This document shows positions 35,590 through 44,053 of a stretch of DNA of 44,053 bases, piece after piece. A program made the translations under genes and the position numbers. A model generated the notes under the pieces. That model did no database searches, was not told where the DNA came from, and was given only the letters and a program-made list of their open reading frames with translations. How positions within the stretch are numbered: position 1 is the stretch's first letter; each line of letters starts with the position of its first letter. This DNA comes from Ramlibacter sp. (lineage in GTDB: Bacteria; Pseudomonadota; Gammaproteobacteria; Burkholderiales; Burkholderiaceae_C), in contig JACMQX010000038.1 in the NCBI GenBank assembly GCA_014376765.1, positions 1 to 44,053 of the forward strand, written 5' to 3'.

Positions 35590-36405
35590 ATGCCCGAATT
35601 ACCTGAAGTCGAAGTCACGCGCCTGAGCTTTGCCGACCGCATTGCCGGCGCCCGGATTGAATTTGCCCGCATGGGCAAACCGCTGCGCTGGGCGCTGGGC
35701 CTGGACCCGGCACGCCTGGCCGGCAGAACCGTGCGGGCTGTGCGCCGGCGCGGCAAATACCTGTTGGTGGACCTGGACCAGGGCATGTTGCTGTTGCACC
35801 TTGGCATGTCCGGCAGCCTGCACTTTGCTGCCACGCAGCCGGAGCCTGGCACGCACGACCACTTTGACCTGTCCACCAGCCGCGGCGTGCTGCGCCTGAA
35901 CGACCCACGCCGCTTTGGTGCCGTGGTGTACGTCGATGCGGAGGACTCCCCTCAGGCCATCAAATTGCTGGGCAGGCTCGGCATGGAACCGTTGACCGAC
36001 AGTTTTGACCTCAAGGCTTTTCACGCAGGCCTCAAACGCCGCAACATGGCGATCAAGCAGGTGCTGCTGGCCGGCGATGTGGTGGTCGGCGTTGGCAACA
36101 TTTATGCGTCTGAAGCTTTGTTCCTGGCGGGCATACGTCCCACCCTGCGGGCTTCACGCCTGAGCGGGCCCCGGGCGGCGCGGCTGCATGCGGCTATCCG
36201 CAACGTGCTCGCCCGGGCGGTGGAGGCAGGTGGCAGCACCCTGCGGGACTTTTCAAATGCGCACGGAGAATCTGGCTACTTCCAGCTCGAAGCCATGGTG
36301 TACGACCGCGCTGGCGAGCCATGCCGCGTCTGCGGCACACCCATCAAACTCATCCGGCAGGGTCAGCGCGCCACGTATTTTTGCCCTGCCTGCCAAAAAT
36401 CGTGA
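35590..36405 (+). CDS. mutM: formamidopyrimidine-DNA glycosylase
   Basis: Removes 8-oxoguanine and ring-opened purines. The 271-residue enzyme starts MPELPEVEV, with Pro-2 as nucleophile and the catalytic glutamate (residues 3 and 6). Other motifs: the conserved lysine in [18 protein letters not shown] with the helix-two-turns-helix, and the zinc finger [25 protein letters not shown]. All are intact. It diverges from the TPR gene across 48 bp and leads the plus-strand group with the GTPase and mutY. Confidence 0.97.
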   Translation: MPELPEVEVTRLSFADRIAGARIEFARMGKPLRWALGLDPARLAGRTVRAVRRRGKYLLVDLDQGMLLLHLGMSGSLHFAATQPEPGTHDHFDLSTSRGVLRLNDPRRFGAVVYVDAEDSPQAIKLLGRLGMEPLTDSFDLKAFHAGLKRRNMAIKQVLLAGDVVVGVGNIYASEALFLAGIRPTLRASRLSGPRAARLHAAIRNVLARAVEAGGSTLRDFSNAHGESGYFQLEAMVYDRAGEPCRVCGTPIKLIRQGQRATYFCPACQKS

Positions 36406-36462
36406 GCCTCAGTTTGTGTACAGAGGTCTAAATGCTATATTGACCAATTCTCAGGGGACTCA

Positions 36463-38427
36463 GTGGCTACATCTTTCAACGAACAATTTGATCAGCATGG
36501 TGCATGGCGAAGGGAGTTTGCCCTGCGCCTGAAGTTGCTGGCCGAATGGATGAAAGACCACGAGCTGCTCGACTCTGCGGTGGAAGAGCGCCTGCGCCGC
36601 CTTGAGGGCCAGATGCGTTCCGACAAGGTCATGGTCGCCTTCGTAGCCGAGTTTTCACGCGGCAAATCGGAGCTGATCAACGCGATCTTCTTTGCCGGCT
36701 ATGGCCGCCGCATCATGCCCGCCAGCGCCGGCCGCACCACGATGTGCCCGACCGAGCTGGGCTACGACGCCGATGTACCGCCCTGCCTCCGCCTGCTGGC
36801 GATTGAAACGCGGCTGCAGCCCCAGGCCCTGATGGAATGGCGCATGGTCCCTGAAAAGTGGACCCGTATTGACCTGGACGTGAACGACCCGGCGCAGCTC
36901 GCTCAGGCGTTGGAGAAAGTGGCCGAAACGCTGCGCGTGACCAAGGATCAGGCTCGCTCGCTGGGCTTTTGGCACGATGAAGTGCCTGAAGACAACCCCA
37001 TGATCGACGCCAACGGCATGGTTGAAGTGCCCAAGTGGCGCCATGCCCTGATCAACATTGCGCACCCGCTGCTCAAGCAGGGCCTGGTCATTCTCGACAC
37101 GCCTGGCCTGAATGCAATCGGCGCTGAGCCCGAGCTCACCGTCAACCTGATTCCGCAGGCCCATGCTGTGGTCTTCATCCTGGCGGCCGATACCGGCGTC
37201 ACCAAGTCCGATCTTGCCATCTGGCGTGAACACCTTATTACCGAAGACCAGGACTCAGACTCGCGCCTGGTCGTGCTCAACAAGATCGACACCATGTGGG
37301 ACTCGCTGAGCACGCCAGCGCAGATCCAGGCGCAGATCGAACGGCAGCGAGCGACATCGGCCGAAATTCTGGGTTTGACGCTCGACCAGGTGATCCCGGT
37401 GTCTGCTCAAAAGGGACTGGTGGCCAAGGTCAACAACGATGCGGCGCTGCTCAAGGCCAGTTGCCTCCCCAACCTGGAAGAGGCGCTGGGTCACGGAATG
37501 ATGGGCCGGCGCCAGAAGATCCTGCGCGGGGCAGTGGCTAGCGGCATTGCAGAATTGCGCAGCGAAGCGGGCCGCGTCATCAACATCCGCCGCCGTGACC
37601 TGGCTGAGCAGATGCTGGAGTTGAAGGGCCTGCGCGGCAAGAACACCTCCGTGATCAAGCACATGCGCTCGCGCATTGAGCAGGAGCATGGCGAGTTTGA
37701 CTCCAGCGGCTCCAAGATTCACGCGGTGCGCTCGGTGCACCTGAAGCTCCTGCGCGAGGTGTTTCACCTGCTGGGCAACAACACGCTCAAGGCCGAGATG
37801 ACGCAACTGAACGACGCGCTGCGCCAGCCCGGCATCAAGCTGGGCGTCAAGCGCGCCTACACCCAGACGTTTGACCGGCTGCGCCAGGGCCTGTCGCGTG
37901 CCGGGGCGCTGAACAACGAAATCCAGACCATGCTGGGCGCGACCTTCCGCCAGCTCAATACCGACTTCGGCTTTTCGCTGCAGACGCCCAAAGAGCCCGA
38001 TATGGCCCGCTTTGTCCGGGACCTGGACCTGGTTGAGCGCAGCCACAACCAGTATTTGGGTGTTGGCAACGCACTGAAGCTGGCGCAGCCAGAATTTGCT
38101 GACCGGCTGGTGCGGGCGCTTGCGACGCGGCTGCGCGTCGTTTATGAAACGGCGCTGGGGGAAGTCGAGCTGTGGAACAAGTCCGCCGCCGCGCAACTGG
38201 ACGCGCAGCTGCGCGAACGCCGCCGCAACTTCAGCCGTCGCATCGAGGCGATTGAGCGTATCCAGCAAGCTGCCAGCGGGCTGGATGACCGGATCGGCGA
38301 GATCGAGTTGCAGGAGTCCACGCTCAATGAGCTGGACACCAAGCTCAGGGAACTGACGTCCCATCTGGTCAGCGCGCCACAGCTCGTGGTGCCAGCCGAA
38401 GCCGAGCCCGAACTCAAGTCTGCATGA
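36463..38427 (+). CDS. dynamin-like GTPase family protein
   Basis: A 654-residue protein with a large-GTPase domain in its N-terminal half. The P-loop is VAEFSRGKSELINAIF near residues 64-79. AGRTTMCPTEL supplies the G2 threonine, ILDTPGL is G3 and VLNKIDT is G4. The C-terminal half is helical with long charged stretches (coiled-coil likely) and no clear membrane span. It starts with GTG preceded by AGGGGA; the GTG start is supported by family-like sequence from there. Bacterial dynamin-like proteins remodel or protect membranes. Its mutY-overlapping position between two repair glycosylase genes is curious but may only be conserved synteny. Confidence 0.88.
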   Translation: MATSFNEQFDQHGAWRREFALRLKLLAEWMKDHELLDSAVEERLRRLEGQMRSDKVMVAFVAEFSRGKSELINAIFFAGYGRRIMPASAGRTTMCPTELGYDADVPPCLRLLAIETRLQPQALMEWRMVPEKWTRIDLDVNDPAQLAQALEKVAETLRVTKDQARSLGFWHDEVPEDNPMIDANGMVEVPKWRHALINIAHPLLKQGLVILDTPGLNAIGAEPELTVNLIPQAHAVVFILAADTGVTKSDLAIWREHLITEDQDSDSRLVVLNKIDTMWDSLSTPAQIQAQIERQRATSAEILGLTLDQVIPVSAQKGLVAKVNNDAALLKASCLPNLEEALGHGMMGRRQKILRGAVASGIAELRSEAGRVINIRRRDLAEQMLELKGLRGKNTSVIKHMRSRIEQEHGEFDSSGSKIHAVRSVHLKLLREVFHLLGNNTLKAEMTQLNDALRQPGIKLGVKRAYTQTFDRLRQGLSRAGALNNEIQTMLGATFRQLNTDFGFSLQTPKEPDMARFVRDLDLVERSHNQYLGVGNALKLAQPEFADRLVRALATRLRVVYETALGEVELWNKSAAAQLDAQLRERRRNFSRRIEAIERIQQAASGLDDRIGEIELQESTLNELDTKLRELTSHLVSAPQLVVPAEAEPELKSA

Positions 38428-39509
38428 AGGTGGGGGCGCCCGGCATAGGCGAGCCGGCACAGCTTTCAGACTTCGCCACCCGCATTGTGCGCTGGCAAAA
38501 ATCGCACGGCCGGCACACCCTGCCTTGGCAGAACACCCAGGATCCGTACCGCGTCTGGTTGTCAGAAATCATGCTGCAGCAAACGCAGGTGAGTACGGTG
38601 CTGGAGTACTTCACCCGCTTCCTCAAGCGTTTCCCCGACGTTTTTGAGCTGGCAGCAGCCAGTGAAGACGACGTCATGTCGCTCTGGAGCGGCCTGGGCT
38701 ACTACAGCCGTGCGCGCAACATGCACCGTTGCGCCCGGCAGGTGGTCAGCGACTTTGGCGGCAAGTTTCCGCCCACAGCCGAGCTGCTGCAAACGCTGCC
38801 AGGCATCGGCCGATCCACCGCAGCCGCCATCGCAGCGTTTTGTTACGGCGAGCGTGTGGCCATCCTGGACGGCAACGTCAAGCGCGTGCTGACCCGCGTG
38901 CTGGCTTTTGGCGCGGACCTCGCTGTGTCGCGCAATGAAAACGCACTGTGGGCGCAGGCCACCGGCTTGTTGCCGCAACGCGCCGTCAAGGAAGCGATGC
39001 CGCGCTATACGCAGGGTTTGATGGACCTGGGTTCCACGATTTGCCTGGCTCGCAATCCGATGTGCCTGATCTGCCCGGTGCACGAGGTCTGCGCAGCGTA
39101 CCGGGAAGGGCGGCCGCAGGACTTCCCGGTCAAGACGCGCAAGCTCAAGCGCAGCTCGCAGTCCATCTGGTTGTTGTGGGCGCAGACGCCAGCCGGCGCA
39201 GTGTGGCTGGGCAAGCGCCCGGTGCCCGGCGTCTGGGCTGGGCTGTACTGCATGCCCCTGTTTGACAGCCACGAATCACTTGAACTGGCGGTCCCGGTGA
39301 AGTACCGCGTGCGGCTGGAAGCCGCCGAAGTTTTCCTGCATGTCCTGACGCATAAGGACTTGCACCTGCACCCCGTGCGGGTGACAGTCCCGCAAAGTGT
39401 GTTCAGCAACCCTGCAGGCACACCCGGCGAAGGCGCCTGGTTCAATGCTGATCAGTGGCCTGCTCTCGGCTTGCCAGCGCCCATCAGAAAGCTGCTTCAG
39501 GGCACCTGA
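38424..39509 (+). CDS. mutY: A/G-specific adenine glycosylase
   Basis: Removes adenine opposite 8-oxoguanine, completing the MutM/MutY system. The 361 residues contain LPWQNTQDPYRVWLSEIMLQQTQV with the catalytic glutamate, LPGIGRSTAAAIAAF (helix-hairpin-helix), ILDGNVKRVL with the catalytic aspartate, and the iron-sulfur loop CLARNPMCLICPVHEVC (C-x6-C-x2-C-x5-C). The C-terminal NUDIX-like domain follows (WLGKRPVPGVWAGLYCMP). The start overlaps the GTPase stop by 4 bp. Confidence 0.97.
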   Translation: MKVGAPGIGEPAQLSDFATRIVRWQKSHGRHTLPWQNTQDPYRVWLSEIMLQQTQVSTVLEYFTRFLKRFPDVFELAAASEDDVMSLWSGLGYYSRARNMHRCARQVVSDFGGKFPPTAELLQTLPGIGRSTAAAIAAFCYGERVAILDGNVKRVLTRVLAFGADLAVSRNENALWAQATGLLPQRAVKEAMPRYTQGLMDLGSTICLARNPMCLICPVHEVCAAYREGRPQDFPVKTRKLKRSSQSIWLLWAQTPAGAVWLGKRPVPGVWAGLYCMPLFDSHESLELAVPVKYRVRLEAAEVFLHVLTHKDLHLHPVRVTVPQSVFSNPAGTPGEGAWFNADQWPALGLPAPIRKLLQGT

Positions 39510-39528
39510 CAAGCGGGATGCTTGCCGA

Positions 39529-40404
39529 TCACAGGTGGTCCAGCTCCCTGTGCCGCCGCAGCGTCACCCACTTTCCCCCTTGCGCCTCACCAAAGGCCCG
39601 GGCCAGCCGCTCCACCAAATACACCGAGCGATGCTGCCCCCCGGTGCACCCAATCGCGACTGTCACATAGCTGCGGTGGTTGCGCGCCAGCGGCTCCAGC
39701 CAGTGACCGAGAAACTGCTCGATGTGGCCATACATCAGCTCCACTTCCGGCTGGCGTTCCAGAAAGTCCACCACCGGCGCGTCCTTGCCCGTAAGGGCAC
39801 GCAGCTCAGGTTCGTAATGCGGGTTGGGCAGCATGCGGACGTCATACACATAGTCGGCGTCCAGGGGCAGGCCGCGCTTGAAGGAAAACGACTCGAACAC
39901 CAGCGTGAGCTGGCTCACGGGCGCCGATAGCAACGACTTGACATAGCCCTGAAGTTGCGCCGCCCGCATGATGCTGGTGTCGATGACGTGGGCCTGCTCG
40001 CGCATCGGGTTGAGCAGCACGCGCTCCAGCTCGATCGCGTCCGTCAGTGCCCGTTGCTGGTCTGCGGCCTTACCACGCGACAGGGGGTGCCTGCGCCGCG
40101 TTTCTGAATAACGGCGCACCAGGGTGTCGGTGGTCGCGTCAAGAAACAGCGACTTGATGGTGACGCCCTTGCCCCGAAGCGCCGCCAGTTGCTGCGGCAC
40201 CAGCGGCAGCGAAGTGGCACTGCGCACATCCACGGCAATGGCCACGCGGGCTGCTTCGTGTTTTTGCTCCAGCTCAACCAGGTCGGTCAGCAATTCGGGA
40301 GGCAGGTTGTCGACGCAGTAGTAGCCCGCATCTTCCAGCGCATGCAGCGCGACGGATTTGCCTGAGCCCGACATACCGGTGATGAAGACGATTTCCATGG
40401 TCAT
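39529..40404 (-). CDS. rapZ: RNase adapter protein RapZ (YvcJ family)
   Basis: A nucleotide-binding protein that in Escherichia coli guides RNase E to the sRNA GlmZ and so controls amino-sugar synthesis. The 291-residue product has Walker [31 protein letters not shown], the [24 protein letters not shown] signature and the C-terminal [17 protein letters not shown]. The start is ATG 40404 or 40398. Here it stands between recN and mutY rather than next to ptsN or rpoN, so the local context does not help to define its target. Confidence 0.94.
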   Translation of the reverse strand: MTMEIVFITGMSGSGKSVALHALEDAGYYCVDNLPPELLTDLVELEQKHEAARVAIAVDVRSATSLPLVPQQLAALRGKGVTIKSLFLDATTDTLVRRYSETRRRHPLSRGKAADQQRALTDAIELERVLLNPMREQAHVIDTSIMRAAQLQGYVKSLLSAPVSQLTLVFESFSFKRGLPLDADYVYDVRMLPNPHYEPELRALTGKDAPVVDFLERQPEVELMYGHIEQFLGHWLEPLARNHRSYVTVAIGCTGGQHRSVYLVERLARAFGEAQGGKWVTLRRHRELDHL

Positions 40405-40435
40405 GTGAATAGCCTGAGATGTGGTGAACAGGCCT

Positions 40436-42085
40436 TCAGCCCTTGAAATCAAGCATTTCCTTGGCATGCGCCAGCGTCGTGCCGGACAGCCGCTCGCCGC
40501 CCAGCATGCGCGCCACCTCGGCGACTCGCTGCTCACCATGCACAGCGGCAACTGTGCTGATGGTGCGCGCGCCGTCAGCCTGTTTGGAGACCACCAGGTG
40601 GTGGTCCGCGCAGGCGGCCACCTGCGGCAGATGGGTCACCGCCATCACCTGCCGGTCGCGGCCCAGCTGCTTCATCAGCCGGCCAACTGTTTCAGCCACG
40701 GCGCCGCCCACACCTGAATCCACTTCATCAAAAATCAGGGTTTGCGCTGTGCCCAGCTGGCTTGTGGTCACAGCAATGGCCAGGGCGATGCGCGACAGTT
40801 CACCGCCCGACGCCACCTTGCCCACCGGCCGTGGCGTACTGCCCGCGTGACCGGCCACCAGAAAGCCGACCTCCTCAAGCCCACTCGCGGTGGGTTGATC
40901 CGCCTTTTGCAGTGCCACCTGAAACTCTCCGCCCTGCATTCCCAGCCCCTGCATGGCGAGGGTGATGGCCTTGGCCAACTGCGGTGCGGCTTTGGTGCGC
41001 AGTTTGGTCAAGCCCCGAGCCTCCGCCATGTAAGCGTCGCGCGCCTTGTTCTCAAGCAAATCCAAAGCGGCCAGATCCGTTGCAGCGTCCAGCCGGGTCA
41101 GCTCCTCCTGCCAGGAGACCAGCAGCACGGGCAGCTCTGCCGGCGTGCGTTTGTAGCGGCGCGACAAAGACACCCACAGCGCCATCCGCTCGTCCAGCTC
41201 CGCCAGCCGCTGTGGATCAAGTTCCGTCTTGCGCAGCCAGGCGTGCAGGGAATGCGCGGCATCTTCGGCCTGCGCCAGGCTGGAGGCCAGCACCTCGGCC
41301 AGCGCGCGGAACTCGGGCTCCACATGCTCTTGCCCCTGCAGCGCGGCATGCGCGCGCACAAGGCCGGTCAGCCCGCCGGCATCGTCGTCTTCCAGCGAGG
41401 CAATGGCTGCCTGCGCAGCGTCCAGCAAAGCCTGCGCGTTCGACAGGCGGGTGTGGTTGGCGTTCAGCCCTTCCCACTCATCGGCACCGGGGGCCAGCTT
41501 GGCGACCTCGCCAATCTGCCAGGCCAGGCGTTCCCGCTCGCGCTGCAACGAATCCTGGGCCGCACGCGCATCGGCCAGCGTCTTCTGTGCTGCGCGCCAT
41601 TGCTGCCACAGGCCTGCCAGAGCTTGAATGTTCACGCTTGCGTAAGCATCCAGCAGCGAACGCACCTGGTCTGGCCGGGTGAGGCTTTGCCAGGCGTGCT
41701 GGCCATGAATGTCCACCAGCTGTTCGCCCACTTCCTTCAGTTGCGCGGCGGTCGCCGGCGAGCCGTTGATCCAGCCGCGGCTCTTGCCCTGCGCGTCTAC
41801 TGTGCGGCGCAAGAGAAGCGTGTCGCCGGCGTCAAAGCCGGCGTCTTCCAGCCATGTGGCAAGCGAGGAGGGCGCATCAAACTCGGCGGTGATGTCAGCC
41901 CGCGCCGCCCCTTCGCGCACGGCCAGCGCGTCGGCGCGCGCACCCAGCGCCAGCTGCAGCGCATCAATCAGGATGGACTTGCCCGCGCCGGTCTCGCCAG
42001 TGAGCACGCTGAAGCCTGCGGACAGGTCCAGTTCGAGTTCGCGCACGATCACAAAATCGCGCAGGGTGATTCGTTTGAGCGTCAT
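40436..42085 (-). CDS. recN: DNA repair protein RecN
   Basis: An SMC-like ATPase in double-strand break repair. The 549 residues show Walker [22 protein letters not shown], a central coiled-coil region (about 150-370, interrupted near the middle), the signature [15 protein letters not shown] and Walker [14 protein letters not shown], then [14 protein letters not shown]. It lies about 50 bp downstream of nadK on the same strand, a linkage seen in many proteobacteria. Confidence 0.97.
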   Translation of the reverse strand: MTLKRITLRDFVIVRELELDLSAGFSVLTGETGAGKSILIDALQLALGARADALAVREGAARADITAEFDAPSSLATWLEDAGFDAGDTLLLRRTVDAQGKSRGWINGSPATAAQLKEVGEQLVDIHGQHAWQSLTRPDQVRSLLDAYASVNIQALAGLWQQWRAAQKTLADARAAQDSLQRERERLAWQIGEVAKLAPGADEWEGLNANHTRLSNAQALLDAAQAAIASLEDDDAGGLTGLVRAHAALQGQEHVEPEFRALAEVLASSLAQAEDAAHSLHAWLRKTELDPQRLAELDERMALWVSLSRRYKRTPAELPVLLVSWQEELTRLDAATDLAALDLLENKARDAYMAEARGLTKLRTKAAPQLAKAITLAMQGLGMQGGEFQVALQKADQPTASGLEEVGFLVAGHAGSTPRPVGKVASGGELSRIALAIAVTTSQLGTAQTLIFDEVDSGVGGAVAETVGRLMKQLGRDRQVMAVTHLPQVAACADHHLVVSKQADGARTISTVAAVHGEQRVAEVARMLGGERLSGTTLAHAKEMLDFKG

Positions 42086-42133
42086 GGGGTGTGGCTCTTG
42101 AACAGTTCAGGCAGTTGCGCGGCGCGGCCCGGC

Positions 42134-43024
42134 TCAGCCATGCACCACACCTTCATTCCAGTGCAGCTTGACGCGCAGGGTATCAAAATAACTCCAGCCT
42201 TTGGGATGCAGAAAGCGCGCCGAATACTGCGCGCGCTTGACGATGATGCGGTCGCCCTGCAACAGCGAGGCGAGGGACTGCATGTCAAAGTTGGCGCTGG
42301 CGTCGCGGCCAGAGACCACCTCAATTACGATCTCTGAGGTATCGGCCAGCACGATCGGCCGGTTGGACAGCATGTGCGGCGCAATTGGCACCATCACCCA
42401 GCCGGGCAGGGAAGGGTGCAACAGCGGCCCGCCTGCCGAAAGCGAATACGCCGTGGAGCCGGTGGGCGAGGCGATGATCAACCCGTCGGCCCGCTGGCTG
42501 GCCACAAAGCGGCCGTCCACTTCCACCCGCAGCTCGACCATGCCCGAAGTGGCGCTGCGGTTGACCACCACATCATTCAAGGCCAGCGCATCAAACACGC
42601 AGTCGCCGTCTCGCATCACGCGGGCTTGCATGAGGCTGCGTTTTTCAGATTCAAATTCGCCGCGCAGCATGGGCGTGAGCGCGGCCTGGTATTTGTCCAG
42701 CGGAATGTCGGTGATGAATCCCAGCCGCCCCTGGTTGATGCCCACCAGCGGCACGCCGTAGCGCGCCATCTGCCTGCCTATGCCCAGCATGGTGCCGTCG
42801 CCGCCTACCACCAGGCACAGGTCGCACTGCGCGCCGATCTCGGCCACCGTGAGGGCGGGGTAGGCCGTCACGCCGGTGCTGCTTGCCGTGTCCTTCTCAA
42901 ACGCCACCTCGCAGCCCTGGGCGATGAGGAAATTCGCAATGTCCTCCAGCACGGCGCGTGATTGACCCGTGTTGGAGGTCTGGTACTTGCCAATCAGCGC
43001 AACATGACGGAAACGGGATTTCAT
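42134..43024 (-). CDS. nadK: NAD kinase
   Basis: Phosphorylates NAD to NADP. The 296 residues contain [14 protein letters not shown] (the GGDGT motif), [27 protein letters not shown] and [19 protein letters not shown], the full family set. The start is the ATG at 43024; a TTG two codons before is less likely. It diverges from hrcA with only 28 bp between the start codons, and no clear Shine-Dalgarno is seen for either gene. Confidence 0.97.
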   Translation of the reverse strand: MKSRFRHVALIGKYQTSNTGQSRAVLEDIANFLIAQGCEVAFEKDTASSTGVTAYPALTVAEIGAQCDLCLVVGGDGTMLGIGRQMARYGVPLVGINQGRLGFITDIPLDKYQAALTPMLRGEFESEKRSLMQARVMRDGDCVFDALALNDVVVNRSATSGMVELRVEVDGRFVASQRADGLIIASPTGSTAYSLSAGGPLLHPSLPGWVMVPIAPHMLSNRPIVLADTSEIVIEVVSGRDASANFDMQSLASLLQGDRIIVKRAQYSARFLHPKGWSYFDTLRVKLHWNEGVVHG

Positions 43025-43052
43025 TTGCAAATTACATCACTAAAATGAACCG

Positions 43053-44053
43053 ATGCTCGATGACCGCGCGAAGTTGTTGCTGAAAGCTCTGGTAGAGCGC
43101 TACATAGCCGACGGGCAACCCGTCGGATCACGCACGTTGTCCCGCGCGTCGGGGCTGGAACTGTCGCCCGCCACCATCCGCAACGTCATGTCTGACCTGG
43201 AGGAAATGGGCCTCATCGTGAGCCCCCACACCTCTGCAGGGCGCATCCCCACCGCACGCGGTTACAGGTTGTTTGTAGACACCATGCTCACCGCCCAGCG
43301 AGAGCAGCTGGCACCGCCGCGCCTGGTGGCTGATCAGCCGCAAAAGGTGATTGCCAATGCGGCCACCCTGCTGTCCAACCTGTCGCAGTTTGTTGGTGTG
43401 GTGCTGGCGCCGCGCCGCGCTTCGGTGTTCAGGCACATCGAGTTTCTGCGTCTGTCGGAGCGGCGCTTCCTCGTCATCATCGTGTCGCCTGAGGGCGACG
43501 TGCAAAACCGCGTGATCTTCACCGAGGTGGACTACACGCAGGCGCAGCTGATCGAGGCGTCGAACTACATCAATGCCAACTACGCGGGCCTGGCAATCGA
43601 GCAAGTGCGCGAGCGGCTGAAGGCCGAGGTGGAAACGCTGCGCGGCGAAATTGCGGACCTCATGCAGGCCGCAGTGACGGTAAGCTCCGAGGCGATGGTC
43701 CAGCCCGAGGACGACATGGTGATCTCCGGCGAGCGCAACCTGCTGTCGGTGAGTGATTTTTCCAGCGACATGAGCCAGCTGCGCCGCGCGTTCGACCTGT
43801 TCGAGCAGAAGACGCAGATCATGCGGCTGCTGGACATCTCCAGCAAAGCCGAGGGCGTGCGTATTTACATCGGCGGTGAAAGCCAGATCGTTCCTTTTGA
43901 GGAACTGTCCATCGTGAGCGCGCCTTATGAGGTGGACGGGCAAGTGGTCGGCACCCTGGGCGTGATCGGGCCGACGCGGATGCCGTACGACCGGATGATC
44001 CAGATTGTGGACATCACGTCCAAGCTCGTGAGCAACGCGCTGAGCCACAACAA
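43053..44053 (+). CDS. hrcA: heat-inducible transcription repressor HrcA (3' end beyond the window)
   Basis: HrcA binds CIRCE operators and represses groESL and dnaK operons. The frame runs from ATG 43053 to the window end without a stop (at least 333 residues, close to full length). The N-terminal winged helix reads [31 protein letters not shown] and [30 protein letters not shown]. The GAF-like core includes [17 protein letters not shown]. The C-terminal signature IYIGGE, then LSIVSAPY and [17 protein letters not shown] follow. No CIRCE element is visible in the short upstream gap. Confidence 0.97.
   Translation, partial: MLDDRAKLLLKALVERYIADGQPVGSRTLSRASGLELSPATIRNVMSDLEEMGLIVSPHTSAGRIPTARGYRLFVDTMLTAQREQLAPPRLVADQPQKVIANAATLLSNLSQFVGVVLAPRRASVFRHIEFLRLSERRFLVIIVSPEGDVQNRVIFTEVDYTQAQLIEASNYINANYAGLAIEQVRERLKAEVETLRGEIADLMQAAVTVSSEAMVQPEDDMVISGERNLLSVSDFSSDMSQLRRAFDLFEQKTQIMRLLDISSKAEGVRIYIGGESQIVPFEELSIVSAPYEVDGQVVGTLGVIGPTRMPYDRMIQIVDITSKLVSNALSHN

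Overview
The window reads as a betaproteobacterial chromosome, most like Comamonadaceae (the Polaromonas, Rhodoferax, Acidovorax type). The evidence is the gene order of a TPR protein, lolB, ispE, tRNA-Gln, prs, rplY and pth, the ureABCEFG cluster, and GC-rich codon use from about 10 kb to the end. The taxon is inferred from gene content, not from a marker gene.

Region 1 (about 126-9844) is a foreign element of about 9.7 kb with visibly lower GC, lying against the 3' end of a tRNA-Ser(UGA) gene. A 14-bp piece of that 3' end is repeated at 126-139, next to a DUF4102-type tyrosine integrase. The rest of the left half has an AlpA-like regulator, a MobV/Mob_Pre relaxase and small accessory genes, which together describe an integrative mobilizable element. 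Its cargo is unusual. There is a minus-strand tandem family of five genes of about 60 codons sharing the core KPGETMFGGGKG, with one more small ORF translationally coupled inside it. Next come a GIY-YIG nuclease flanked on each side by three helix-turn-helix-like repeats, a histone-deacetylase-fold hydrolase, two membrane proteins and a frameshifted transposase remnant. I could not assign the tandem family to anything known, and it is the best candidate here for something undescribed.

Region 2 (about 10.1-22.1 kb) is a urease locus framed by signalling genes. ureA, ureB, ureC, ureE, ureF and ureG are packed on the minus strand; ureD is not in the window. At one end is a receiver/degenerate GGDEF/triple-PAS histidine kinase, tail to tail with ureG. 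At the other end, divergent from ureA across about 70 bp, is a hybrid kinase whose sensor is an entire NCS1-type transporter domain. It is followed by an overlapping LuxR-type response regulator, and the layout suggests that this pair controls urease.

Region 3 (about 22.3-29.6 kb) holds a histidine-phosphatase (phosphoglycerate mutase-like) gene, a peptide/nickel-family ABC transporter operon with the binding-protein gene last, a YfhL-type ferredoxin and a small secreted protein.

Region 4 (about 29.6-44.05 kb) is core housekeeping: pth, rplY, prs, tRNA-Gln(UUG), ispE, lolB and a TPR protein on the minus strand. On the plus strand are mutM, a dynamin-like GTPase and mutY. rapZ, recN and nadK follow on the minus strand, and hrcA, cut by the window end, diverges from nadK across only 28 bp.
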